This document shows, piece after piece, positions 1 to 10,072 of a stretch of DNA of 23,982 nucleotides; the stretch's first letter is position 1, and every line of letters begins with the position of its first letter. The stretch comes from Gryganskiella cystojenkinii (Eukaryota > Mortierellomycota > Mortierellomycetes > Mortierellales > Mortierellaceae). The stretch lies in NCBI GenBank assembly GCA_015852425.1, contig JAAAIG010000290.1, forward strand, positions 1-23,982, in the 5' to 3' direction. The notes below the pieces were generated by a model. It did no database searches. It was not told the origin of the DNA and saw only the letters and a list, made by a program, of their open reading frames with translations. The position numbers and the translations under genes are program-made.

Positions 1-693
1 AAAAAAAAAAAAAAAGAGGGAGAGAGAGAAAGAAAAGAGCTGCGTGGAAGCAGTATACAAGGGCGACTTTGGATTGGTCACCTACGTGGCACAGCCAGAA
101 TCCGCAGCAGGGGTTGAGCGAGAAGAGTCTGGAGAGCAAAAAGTGGAACAGGGGAACGAGATCTCTTCGCCGCGAGGGTCAAGGACACTAGTCCGGAACC
201 GTCAAAATAGCTTTTTTTTGGTCTGCAAATTGGCTCTTCTGCGCCCATTCTTATCATTCTGCCCTGTTATCTGCAAATAAAAAACCAACAATGATTATCA
301 ATCTCTTGTTGACGGCAGCCCCTGACTTTCTCCTAATCTTTCCTAGAAGAGTAGCGTCGAGAGAGTGGGAATGGCATACCACTTAGGATGAGATGTCCAG
401 TAAGTACAGCACCTTTTTTATTAAATTAAACAGCAAACTTCGCGAGAGATTCAGTCAGCACGTCGTTCCTCAACTCCAACGGACACAGTCTCCGAAAACC
501 ATCACCCAAGGAAAAAAAAAGCGCGGTTAGTTCGTTGCCTGTTTTTTTTTTTAAGTCTTTGCGACCCTCCATTTCAGCATTTCAAGCATTCACCCTCTTT
601 AGCTTTCGGACACAATTCTTTTCTCTCAAAGACACATTCCTTCGTTACGCAGAGAAACTCATCATCCGACTCGTAGCATACTCATTCGAAACC
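1..693. other. Left flank and 5' region of the PP1 gene
   Basis: The window opens with 15 A residues inside a purine-only tract (1-38). An open frame at 44-280 begins with GTG rather than ATG and resembles no family I know, so I do not call it a gene. It could be the last exon of a gene to the left, but nothing shows this. From about 535 to 690 the strand is rich in T and C, as expected for the PP1 5' leader. A GTAAGT at 401 could be the donor of an intron in the leader, but I could not pair it with confidence. No clear TATA box. Confidence 0.5.
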
Positions 694-2188
694 ATGACGG
701 ACCCAGAAGTCGACCTCGATTCCGTCATTGAGAAGCTACTGGAAGGTACAGCAGCAGAGAACAAACGCGACACCCTTTGTGGGACCAACAAGCCATTTTG
801 CTCACACATCCTCTTTCGTGTCTTCTTCGAAAATACAAAACAGCGCGCAATACTCGCCCCGGAAAGCAAATTCTCTTGGCCGAATACGAGATAAAGTTCC
901 TGTGCACGCGGTCTCGAGAGATCTTCCTAGCCCAACCGATGATGCTCGAACTCGAGGCGCCGATAAAGATTTGCGGTAAGGGAGCAAAGAACCCTCCAAA
1001 AAATTGGACACACATTCTCGTAGTCTTTGTTAGACTGTTCTATGAAGTTCGAGTTTTTTTTGCGTTTTCCCAGCGGCTAGAACCTCGTATACTCTTCTTC
1101 GTATATCAATAGGCGACATCCACGGTCAATACTTTGATCTCTTGCGACTCTTTGAATATGGTGGATTTCCACCCGATGCCAACTATCTCTTCCTAGGTGA
1201 TTATGTTGATCGGGGAAAACAATCACTCGAGACCATCTCTCTGTTGCTGGCATACAAGATCAAGTACCCACAAAACTTTTTCCTCCTCCGAGGCAACCAT
1301 GAATGTGCGTCCATCAACCGGATCTATGGATTCTATGACGAGTGCAAACGTCGGTACAACATCAAGCTCTGGAAGGTTTTTACAGACTGTTTCAACTGTC
1401 TACCTGTTGCGGCGGTCGTGGATGAAAAGATCTTTTGTATGCATGGTGGCCTCTCCCCAGACTTGTTGTCCATGGACCAAGTCCATAACATCATGCGGCC
1501 AACGGACGTGCCGGAATCTGGTAAGTGTACGGATAAAAAAGAAGGGAGAAACAATAGTGGCGGAATGTGAGAGCTTATCTGGTTCTCCACTGGGTGTACT
1601 AGACTCTCTGATCAAGTTGATTAGAATTTCCCGTGTTTTCTAACGGTCCAAGGCTTTTTTATGTCTCGATATACTTTGGTTCTGGTCCTTTAGGGCTCTT
1701 ATGTGATTTACTCTGGTCCGATCCCGAAAAGGACACCGAAGGATGGGACGAGAATGATCGAGGCGTGTCGTTTACGTTTGGTGCCGATGTGGTCGCTCGA
1801 TTCTTGCATAAGCATGACCTGGATCTGATCTGTCGAGCCCATCAGGTTGTCGAGGATGGGTACGAGTTCTTTGCTCAGAGAATGATGGTCACATTGTTCT
1901 CTGCACCAAACTACTGTGGCGAGTTTGACAATGCCGGTGCCATGATGAGTGTGGATGAGTCCCTCATGTGCTCCTTCCAGGTAAGTGCTTTTTTTCGAGT
2001 AAGAGGGAATAGGTCTATGCACTTCTTTCTCGCGCCCGAGACTGTTGGCCATTTGGAACTGACCTGTCCGCCTCACGTATTTGGTATCGAAATAGATCTT
2101 GAAAGCAGAGGCGAAGTATCAAAGCAGCAGCCCATTGTCCCCTCCACGTGGAAAGAAAAAGAAAGAGATGGCAACGAGGGCGTCTTAA
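694..2188 (+). CDS. Serine/threonine protein phosphatase PP1 catalytic subunit
   Basis: Type 1 protein phosphatase catalytic subunit (Glc7/Dis2 family). It dephosphorylates Ser/Thr proteins in cell cycle, glycogen and chromosome control, with regulatory subunits choosing the substrate. Exons: 694-745, 844-975, 1113-1520, 1694-1980, 2096-2188; joined frame 323 aa, close to the family length. Metal and catalytic motifs are intact: GDIHG (D63, H65), GDYVDRG (D91), RGNHE (N123, H124), then the conserved [15 protein letters not shown] segment. Junctions keep frame (phases 1, 1, 1, 0) and restore conserved PP1 residues across each intron. The start follows from the [18 protein letters not shown]-terminus typical of fungal PP1. 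The C-terminal tail carries Ser-Pro-Pro-Arg (S308) where the usual inhibitory Cdk site is Thr-Pro-Pro-Arg, then four lysines. AATAAA lies 134 nt past the stop. Identity is very secure. Confidence 0.97.
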
Positions 2189-2321
2189 AAACGAAGGGCA
2201 GGGATGGTTATGTTTCTTTTCTCCGGCCGGACGAGATGGCAAAAAAAGTAGCGTACATCGAATCATAATATCGCATGTCTTTCTACTTGTCGACAGAACC
2301 ATGTACAAAAATTGCATAAAA

Positions 2322-2327
2322 AATAAA
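2322..2327 (+). terminator. AATAAA polyadenylation signal, PP1 gene
   Basis: Canonical AATAAA in an A-rich context, 134 nt after the PP1 stop codon. Distance and strand fit a 3'-end signal; the cleavage site itself cannot be seen. Confidence 0.55.
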
Positions 2328-2349
2328 CCACAAAAAAGGCAAAAGGCTT

Positions 2350-3727
2350 AACCTCGTGACCAGGAAGCTTTCCAAAAGACTACTTGAAAGCCGGGAACGT
2401 CCAATAGGTTTCCCACGAGACAAACTGCAGTCCTATGTCATTTGGCAAAGATTGAGGATCCCCTTTTTATTTATTACCATCCCTCTTTGCCTCCTTGATA
2501 TGACCTTCAAGCTTCAACGTTGTAATGAAAACTTCTTTTTTTTCGCTTCCCAATCCGGGACCCGCATCTCTAGCGTGTGTTCTTTAGAACAGAGGGAAAC
2601 AGAAGGTCGCGAAATTAGCTCATGAGCCGGAACGCGGTTTCTCAAACAAAAGAAAAAAGCCGGTGTAGTGAAAAAACTCCTCTCTTGCGTTTCTTGGATC
2701 AGAAGAGAGAGCCAGGGCTAGGCAATGTCACCAATTTTTTACTCCTTTTGTGTCAGTTACGATAAACGAAAAAAAAAAGGTTGGAGGTTGTGCCATTTCT
2801 TTTTGCCTTAAGGTTCAACTGTTTACGGGGTAAGCTACAAAGGACGGACTATCGTCAGGGTCGCAGTCCTCACAAAGGGGGGAGACTCCTTTCCTCCTGG
2901 GCGATTGACAATGACAATGTGGCTCTCAAAGAGAGAAGGAAACTCGTTTGTGGTTTTTTTTTGGTTCATCGCTGACTTGCTACCTCCTTTTTTGTTTTTT
3001 GTCGCCTTTCACCTGTGGCCATACTCTGCCGTTTATCCGATAAGGGCTTATTATTAGCCTTACACCAGCAAGCAATCGAGAAATTCGTTTACGGATTGAC
3101 TGAAAGAGAAGCAGCAACCCTCCCCAACTTTCTTTTCACTCTTCTTTGCAGAGACGTACCAATATTGGCCGTCGATCTGTTGTTTCGGTTTCGTCCATCT
3201 CGCCTGTCACTCCGCCACGCATTCAAAAAAACTTTGCTTCTTTCCAGCGCTCGTTTTTGATTTTGTAAATCTTTTCATCTCTTTTCACTCTCGCTCCCCA
3301 TCTCTCTCTCTTTCTTTCTCATTCTCTGTCTCGGATCCTGGGTCTTTTTTTTCTCCTCTCTCAATCTTCTTCTGTCCATCTATCGGTGATTTTTCATGCC
3401 TTGTGAACTTCTGTGGCATAGACATTTCCCGCCCCATTTTCAACCCTCTTCTACCTCTTCTCTCCTTAATTTTCTCCTGATTACAAGCATCCACTTACCA
3501 CGGCACCCCACAACGACTGACACCCATTTTTCATCCATTCCTTTTCCCTTTCCTCCATCTCCCTTCCATCCCTCTCGCTCTCGTTGAGTACAACGATATA
3601 AAGATCCTTCTTTGCCCCCTCCTCTTCCTCGTTTCTTCATCATCCATCTCCCTTAACATAGTCATTTCGACAAGAAGTTCAACCAACTTTTCCTTTGCTA
3701 TCCTTTTACCTTTCACATCCACGCACC
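2350..3727. other. Intergenic stretch; C/T-rich promoter of the next gene
   Basis: No credible coding sequence on either strand. Open frames here are short, lack family resemblance, and several are the purine-rich shadow of a pyrimidine tract. From about 3256 to 3720 the + strand is strongly C/T-rich (repeated CTC, TCT and CCT units), which is usual for a fungal promoter and 5' leader. A TATAAAG lies inside it at 3597. I see no tRNA box or other RNA gene between 2350 and 3250. Confidence 0.6.
3597..3603 (+). promoter_or_regulatory. TATA box of the OB-fold gene
   Basis: TATAAAG embedded in the pyrimidine-rich tract, 131 nt before the proposed start codon at 3728. This gives a leader of roughly 95-100 nt if transcription starts about 30 nt downstream. 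Confidence 0.5.
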
Positions 3728-4876
3728 ATGACGACCGCTATCCAATGTAGGACAAGGCAAACAGACAACACAAACAAAAGTGAATTCTCGCGTCTTTTTA
3801 TTTTGAAGAGCATTTACTCAGCCGCTCTTCTTTTCTCGGAATACACACACACATACAGTTGTGAGCGTAGCATCATTGGTCCCGGACCAACACAGCTGTA
3901 ACCTCAAACTCCGAGTCTTGTCTGTCGAAGCCATAGCGGAGACAATTCACCCCGAGAGTATGGTTCTTGCAACGAGTGAAATAAGGTTGACACAGAAAAG
4001 AGACGGATCTTTTGACGCGTCTTTGTCATCTTATTCTCCCTCTCCGTCCCTTGAAAAAATTAGCTGGTAGAGTCGTCCAATCTGCGGAAGCCATTGTTGG
4101 AGATGACACGGCATGTATTCTCTTGAATCTCAAGAACGGTATGTTTGGAGACCGACAAAGGCACCGTCTAACCAACGTTCACTTTGACCATTGAGAGATT
4201 CCAGCTACATTGACATTTTTTTCGACGTTTTCTACTGCCCTTAATGTCAACCCCCCCCCCGGCTGTAGATCAAGTGAATTTGCTTGCCCGTAACGCAAGA
4301 CTGCAACTCCTGAACGCAAAAGTCAACATGTACCGTGGATTTATGCGTCTGCAGGTCGATGAAGAGGACGAGACTTGCATCCAAGGAGTCAAACCCTCGA
4401 TCACGGCCATTTCCGACGACGAGGCTGACGATGAGGACGGCGTGAGCAGGACTTTGAACCAAGATGACAGCGACTCTACAACAGCAACGACAATAATAAG
4501 AGGGATGAACATGACCGGAGGAGACGATGCTAGCATTGAAGTACCAAGGTTTCCAAGGCGTGGAGCATTCGTCCTCGAACAGTCCGCATTGTTCGCCTCG
4601 GCTGGTCCGGGCGGCATCATCTCTGGATCGGTCGCATTGTCGTCGCCCTCATCTCCGATTGCAGCCTCCATTTCACCAGGGACCTTTTCCAATTCTTTGG
4701 CATCAAGATCGTCCACGTCGTTATCATCATCCTCAACAGCTTCTTCACCGTCGTCGAGTCGGGATCAGCTGGATGTGGAGATGCGATTGGGGACGGGGGG
4801 GAGTGTACCTTTAGTGGAATACTACCGAACGATCGAGTTTACGTATTTCTCAGCAGTTGAGCCAGTCGGTCGTTAA
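3728..4876 (+). CDS. OB-fold nucleic-acid-binding protein (SSB-like, plant At4g28440 type) with Ser-rich tail
   Basis: Small OB-fold protein of the single-stranded DNA/RNA-binding type known from plants (At4g28440-like) and fungi. Exons: 3728-3746, 3859-3957, 4064-4138, 4269-4876; 266 aa with consistent phases (1, 1, 1). The fold lies at residues 7-95. Family signatures are the VGDDTACILLNLKND segment followed by NAKVNMYRGFMRLQVD, which match the VGDETG...ARN and NAKIDMFKGSMRLAVD blocks of relatives. The conserved blocks are assembled only by splicing. The first intron could also end at 3870, in frame and four codons shorter. Residues 100-266 are an acidic stretch and then a Ser/Thr/Gly-rich low-complexity tail with no domain I recognise, unusual because relatives are mostly compact. 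Substrate and process are not shown by the sequence. Confidence 0.8.
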
Positions 4877-6048
4877 GTATCAGCAATCCTTTATCCATAC
4901 CTTTATCCAAAATAGGCAATGCAATGTCTTCTTTGTCAACCTCCCCTTCTGCTACCCTCTCAATATTATTCTTTGGTTGAAGGGAAAGGAGTAAACGAGA
5001 GGAGAGGAGAAAAAAAAATCAAATAGAGGGAGGTTTTGTACCTGTGCCTTCATCCTAATAATCACCACAGGAGCTCTGTATAAATCTGTCCATAGTCAAA
5101 AATCTCCTCTCAAGTAAAAGGAACATGTTTCATCTATGCATGGAAAAACAAGGTCAGTTTCAAGTCATATCCTACACCTCCAAGATTTGCTTTCTCGGAG
5201 ATTGCGTCATTGCATTAGAAGTGAGCCCGACTTTCGAGAAGACAACGCGGTGTTGGAAGTTACGTTGTGTGGACCGGTCCATGGGTGATTGAGTTTCGTG
5301 CGACCAAATGACCAAAACGCGATGGCTGGTTAACGACGAAAAACCTTTTTAAAACAAAATGTTCTTTCCTCCAATGCCCGTGCCCACCATCTCCTGACCC
5401 CCCGTCCCTTGATTGTCCCTGAAGGAGAGAGAAGGCATGGCAAAATAGGCACCCTTCATGCTAATGAACGATGCTGTCATACTCATGAGCAAAACTACTG
5501 TAAAACTAAAACAAAAGCATACTCTCAGCCAAGCCAAAAACGCCCAAAAAAATAAGCTATTATTTTCATGACATCACCTCCACCCTCGACGACCTTTTGT
5601 ACTACCTTTCGCTTCTTTTCACAGCGAGTCGTTGGAATCAAAAAGGGGGGCATTGGCCCAAACCCAAAACTGAACAACCACCCTCCGCCACACCGCGAGA
5701 TATACAAAAAATGAAAGACTCTCTCTCACTTTCTCCGCCATTGGATCATCATGTCATCACATATGCACAACGTATCTATCTACATGATGCATGATGTTTG
5801 TTGTTTTTCAATGTCTAAGGTCGATGCTTTCTGAATGTGGGGAGAAGAACCTTACTCGGGTTTTGCGGTGTGGGCATGATGTCAGTTCGAAATAAGGACT
5901 CCTGCCCCTGTTGGTTATATAAAGCCTCCCCTGGCTCTTTTTTGATCTTCATTCTCATCTTCAACTCTCTCATCTACCATCACCTTTCCATTCTCCAACC
6001 CCTTCCAGGAACAAACAGAAGCACATACACATCAGACCGCACATAATA
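4877..6048. other. Intergenic stretch with TATA promoter of the membrane-protein gene
   Basis: Nothing coding is convincing. Purine-rich tract near 4980-5035, then mixed sequence. Minus-strand open frames at 5349-5537 and 5525-5707 are short and unsupported by any motif. The right end, from about 5900, is the promoter and leader of the downstream membrane-protein gene. No RNA gene seen. Confidence 0.55.
5916..5924 (+). promoter_or_regulatory. TATA box of the TMEM198-like gene
   Basis: TATATAAAG, 133 nt before the ATG at 6049, followed by a C/T-rich leader with no intervening ATG. The strong TATA box and biased codon use downstream suggest good expression. Confidence 0.65.
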
Positions 6049-6936
6049 ATGTCCACAGCCACAGTTTCGCCGCGTGCAAGGAGCTTGATGCGATGTGCTC
6101 CCATCTACATGCTCATGCTCCTCTCCACCCTCATTAACCTCATGACAACATTCGCGGCTCCTGTTCTCGACACGGCCGATAAAAAGGTCTCGGACACACT
6201 CCGTCAAGGACCCTACAATCTTTCGGTTCAGTCCGGGATCGCCGGTGTGATCCTGATCATCTGTGGATTCCTCCTCTGTTTCTTTGGTTACAGACTCTTC
6301 CATGTGACCATGTTCTTGATTGGTTTCTACTTTTTCGGTAATATCGCGTACATCGGTATGGCCAACGGCGGTGTCACCTCAGAGACTCTCCTGCTTGTCA
6401 TCTCGATCGTGGTTGGTATCTTTGGTGGACTCCTCTTGATCTGTTGTTCTCGACTCGGTGTCGCGATCCTTGGTGCCCTTGCGCTGTACTCGCTCGGTCT
6501 CTGGATCCTCGGCTGGAAGTCGGGTGGCTTGATCACTTCCGGTGTCGGTCGCGGTATCTTCTTGGCGGTCTTGGTCATCATCGGGTTAATCCTCGGTTTC
6601 GTTCGTGAACGTGAGGTCGTGATCATTGGATCGGCCATCCTTGGTGCTTACTCGTTCGTTCTCGGCGTGGATTTCTTTGCCCAGACGGGATTCGCCGGTG
6701 CTGCGAGCTCCTTCATCAACTCCAAGGCACCGATCGATAACCGAGCCGGCTCCTTGTCTGGAAAGGAGTATGCGCTCCTGGCCACGTTTATCGTCATGGC
6801 TCTCTTGGGTATGGCGGTCCAGTTCTACGCCTGGGGTCGTCGAAACTTTTACCCAGCCAACTCCCGTGGAGGCAACGTCGTCTATACCGAGAAGCCTAGC
6901 CGATTCGGAAGATTCTTTGGTCGTCGCCGCTACTAA
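6049..6936 (+). CDS. TMEM198/TM7SF3-like (DUF4203) seven-helix membrane protein
   Basis: Intronless, 295 aa. Residues 1-37 form a hydrophobic leader with a plausible signal-peptidase site after TTFA, and a glycosylation sequon lies at N57. Seven hydrophobic segments follow at about 63-80, 84-104, 112-131, 136-155, 168-185, 189-209 and 240-261. Gly-rich helices with short loops (for example the CGFLLCFFGYRLF region) match the TMEM198/DUF4203 family of integral membrane proteins; relatives occur widely in fungi and animals. The C-terminus is short and basic (RFGRFFGRRRY), probably cytosolic. The molecular function of the fungal members is not established; human TMEM198 has been linked to Wnt signalling, which fungi lack. 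Codon use is markedly biased to C-ending codons compared with neighbouring genes, suggesting abundant expression. The start is set by the TATA box and the leader peptide. Confidence 0.85.
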   Translation: MSTATVSPRARSLMRCAPIYMLMLLSTLINLMTTFAAPVLDTADKKVSDTLRQGPYNLSVQSGIAGVILIICGFLLCFFGYRLFHVTMFLIGFYFFGNIAYIGMANGGVTSETLLLVISIVVGIFGGLLLICCSRLGVAILGALALYSLGLWILGWKSGGLITSGVGRGIFLAVLVIIGLILGFVREREVVIIGSAILGAYSFVLGVDFFAQTGFAGAASSFINSKAPIDNRAGSLSGKEYALLATFIVMALLGMAVQFYAWGRRNFYPANSRGGNVVYTEKPSRFGRFFGRRRY

Positions 6937-7489
6937 AAAATCCCCCAATTTTTAATGACATATTTTTCACGAATCATAACAAACACACACACATCTCCCT
7001 GTATCTATCCCCTCACTCATAAAAAGACCCTTTGTATGTAAACTACCGATCTTGTAGCAAAATATAATTATTATTTCTCATCTTCACTTGTTTCTTGTAA
7101 AAAAAAATAATCGCGTGATAGCAACCAAAGTGGTGGCGTCCGTGTGGCGTTTGCAAAAGTGAGACCGAAAAAGTGAGAATGATTCGAGGAGTTCTTTCTC
7201 TTGTCGAGAAAATATAAAGAAATCGTCACACCAACATTGCACGCAAATTTCAGATCCGTATGTGTGGTGGGTGGGTCTCGGTCGGGTCTGTCGGTTTGTC
7301 ATTTGCTGGCTCAGCTCTCTCCCTCATTTTTTTTTTGCTCCATTCCCTGCTTTTCCTTCCTCGCACTCCTCCTTTTCACCTTGAAAAAAAACTCTTTTCC
7401 TTGTCCCTTTTTTGTCTCCTTCTCCTTCTTCTCTACCTTCCTTTACCAAACTCTTCTCACACTCTCGAACACATACCCCACTACAGCCA
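6937..7489. other. 3' region of the membrane-protein gene and promoter of the next gene
   Basis: AT-rich just after 6937 (probable 3' untranslated region, with no exact AATAAA). From 7300 to 7480 the strand is C/T-rich, the likely leader of the gene beginning at 7490. The open frames at 7201 and 7260 run through this tract and intron 1 of that gene, and are not real. Confidence 0.55.
7213..7219 (+). promoter_or_regulatory. Possible TATA box of the Ser-Pro-rich gene
   Basis: TATAAAG, 277 nt before the ATG at 7490. It implies a leader near 240 nt, longer than in neighbours, so the assignment is tentative. Confidence 0.4.
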
Positions 7490-9416
7490 ATGGCTACCGC
7501 AAGGAAAAGATCTGCTTCAGACCCTCATCTCTTGTGCCAAGTATGTTCCTCCGAGCGCGTCTTGTTCTTCTTTGACGTTCGTGAGGGCTTATCATCGACA
7601 CGGCTCTACACCCCAACAAAGTAGTAAGATGGGATTGACACCAAAAAACCCTTCGATTTTTTTATTTATTTTTTACGACATCAAATAGACTACTGAAAAT
7701 CCTCCGACGTCTGCACCACCAGCAAGACACCACAGACGATCGGTTGACAGGGTCTGGCCTCCAGCACTCGAGGTCCAAATCGCTCGACTATCGATGGATG
7801 AAGGGTCTTCACACAGCGCTCACATTATCCCCGTACCACCCACACTTCAAACCCATCCGGAGGAACAGCTTGAGGATGTTCTTACAGACGATGGACTATA
7901 TCCGGAAGGCGACCACACGCAAGACCATGCCGAAAGAATTGTCGCAGCTGCCTTTTATACGAGTAATAGCGAGCGCCAAGGTCAAGACACCACAGCAGGA
8001 GGAGCAGCAGCGTCAAACCCCAAATCAATAAAGGAGCGTCGTCGAGGATCGATCATGGGTCCTTTGTCACCTTCAACACACTTACAACTCGATCACAATC
8101 CTCATATCGACATCCGGTACACCAAGAGAGGAAAACCATATAGCGGAAACAATAACAGTAGTCGCCGTCATCTGACAACAACACTGCAACGACAACATGA
8201 GGGAGAGCACTCTTCCGGAGGGAGCAGCGGCAACAACAGCAACAACAATAGCAGCGGCGGTGGTGGTCACGACCGATCAGTATCCATAGGACATTCCCAT
8301 CCTGATCAATCCCATGCCTTCTCCCCAGCCTCAGTCCCGCTTGCTCGCAAGTTCAGCACCGGCGCTGTCGTCTACAGCGAGAGTCCCATGGTCATGGAGA
8401 CGAACGAGTTTGGAGACGATCTTTTTGGAAAACAACATACGATCGATCTTAGTTCCAGTGTCACTAGTATCAAGAGCCCTTATATCACAGAGTGGATCGA
8501 GTCCTCTGCTACGATGCCCCATGTCGAGTCTCCATTGGGAGAAGTGCCCATCTTGCACGAACTCCCCTACGAGCGATTTCATCCACATCGGCGACCCGAG
8601 TACCGTGGCGAGGGAGCTCTTCACACAGAAGAAGAGGAACTTCGACACCTGCAAGAGTACAAATGGACTACAGTCTCTTCGACCAACCAGATCCTTGATT
8701 CACCGCTTGTGGCTTCGCCAATGAAGAGAGAAAAGAACCCACTTTCGCCAGCCTCTTCACGGTCAATCTCACCTGTTGGTCTTTCCCCAAATCGGTCACC
8801 TCGACGAGGACGGAGTAGTTCACCACTAAGTCGGAGTCGTTCACCTCTACAAGAACTTTCCCGTAACAATTTGAACCTCAACGACAATAGCAACAGTAAT
8901 TCGTTATACGGCCATGTGGCATTAGGACTTCGGATACGATCTCCATTGGCACCACCAGAGTACCGGAACGAGACGACATCATCATCCCCTTTACTATCTC
9001 CAATGACTTTGGATCTGGGAGATGAACAGGATCCATGGAAATTACCGACTCTGTCTGCTCTGGCTTCATCCTCTCCTGCTCGAATTCGTGCTCGATCACC
9101 TCTTGCATTTCGCCCCCTTCATTCACGTCAACATAGCATGACCAGTAGTAGCAAGGCGAGCATTAGCAGTTTGAGTAGCCGTAGACATGTCTGGCCACCG
9201 ACGTTTGAACCGAACGAGATTGAGGTCGAGGTCCCCTCGATTGAGGCTCGTGATGAGATTCCGTTGCAGGAAATCTGGAGGATGGAGGACGAGGAACGGA
9301 AGGATCGACTCGCGGCAGAGATCGGGGCAGGTGGTGGAGCAGGTGAACGACATGCGCATGCGGAGGCACGACTGATCCAGAATGCTATTGTCCAGGCTGA
9401 CCGTGCCTCCTCATAA
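7490..9416 (+). CDS. Disordered Ser-Pro-rich protein of unknown function
   Basis: Exons 7490-7540 and 7689-9416, phase 0, giving 592 aa. I do not recognise a family. The short first exon encodes MATARKRSASDPHLLCQ; skipping it would force a start at 7794 and lose the basic Arg-Ser segments encoded upstream. The protein is almost wholly low complexity: Asn/Ser/Gly repeats near 190-212, 18 Ser-Pro motifs between residues 144 and 487, an SR-like cluster at about 367-404, and several Arg-x-x-Ser sites (RKRSAS at 5-10, RRRGS at 134-138, RKFSTG at 237-242, SRQHS at 496-500). Only the last 65 residues look structured, probably helical and acidic. This pattern suggests a substrate of MAP kinase/CDK and PKA-type kinases, perhaps bound by 14-3-3, but that is inference. 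Confidence 0.75.
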
Positions 9417-10072
9417 GGAGAAGGAGGCTTGGAGGTGTCCTCGCTTTCCCCCTACTGTACTCACCCACGCATAATGAACTTTCAATCTTGCAAGCTTTTT
9501 TTGACTGGTGGCAAAGCAGATTAAGTCGTTCTTTTCTGAACCCCTCGAGTTCTTCATCGTCATCGAAAGAGGGAGAGGGACAAAACAACTAATGCAATTA
9601 ACCTTGATTGGGGAACAAGCAACAGCTGCAGCCCTTGGGATCGGTCACTCGACAACAGCCCTTTTTTTAAAAGGAATTTTCCTGCAACTCAAAAATTGGG
9701 CTTTGACAAAAAGGAGCTGTCCTTGTGCCTGCAATGAGATATCATTGGGCCGTGCAAAGACGGAGGGGAAAGCCAACAGTCGTCATGCTCAAGCCGTGTC
9801 GTTTTTGTGGCAAAAAAAGAACGTGGATCTTTGGACATCAAGTCTTTTTTTTTGTGCCCCCGAACTCTTTCGGACCCTTCTAGGATGTGACCATTTCCTG
9901 TGGAAGAGGACGAGAGTAAAAAAGAAGGTTTTCCTGCTGTCCATCCATTTCTTTTTTTCTTTTTATTTCTGCTTTTCATTCATCAGTTTATTTTCCATTC
10001 TCCAACACCCTCATTTGCCCTTGGTCACCAAACCCCATTCACCTACTCGCACAAAAACACATTCCAGCAACA
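9417..10072. other. Intergenic stretch before the CAP-C gene
   Basis: A 199-codon open frame (9508-10107) crosses this region, but it runs into the start of the next gene in another frame, is rich in Phe/Lys from oligo-T/A runs, and matches nothing I know. From about 9930 the strand becomes T/C-rich, then A/C-rich just before the ATG at 10073, as a leader would. No TATA box found. Confidence 0.5.

Noticed and set aside
44..280. 78-codon frame at the left end
   Set aside because: It starts with GTG, has no recognisable motif and no splice context that I could support.
1633..2268. 211-codon single frame within the PP1 gene
   Set aside because: It is exon 4 plus read-through of two introns and of exon 5 in the wrong frame; splicing gives the conserved PP1 C-terminus.
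4270..4716. 148-codon antisense open frame over the OB-fold gene
   Set aside because: It is a mirror of Ser/Asp-rich codons on the coding strand; no family resemblance, and it crosses a supported exon.
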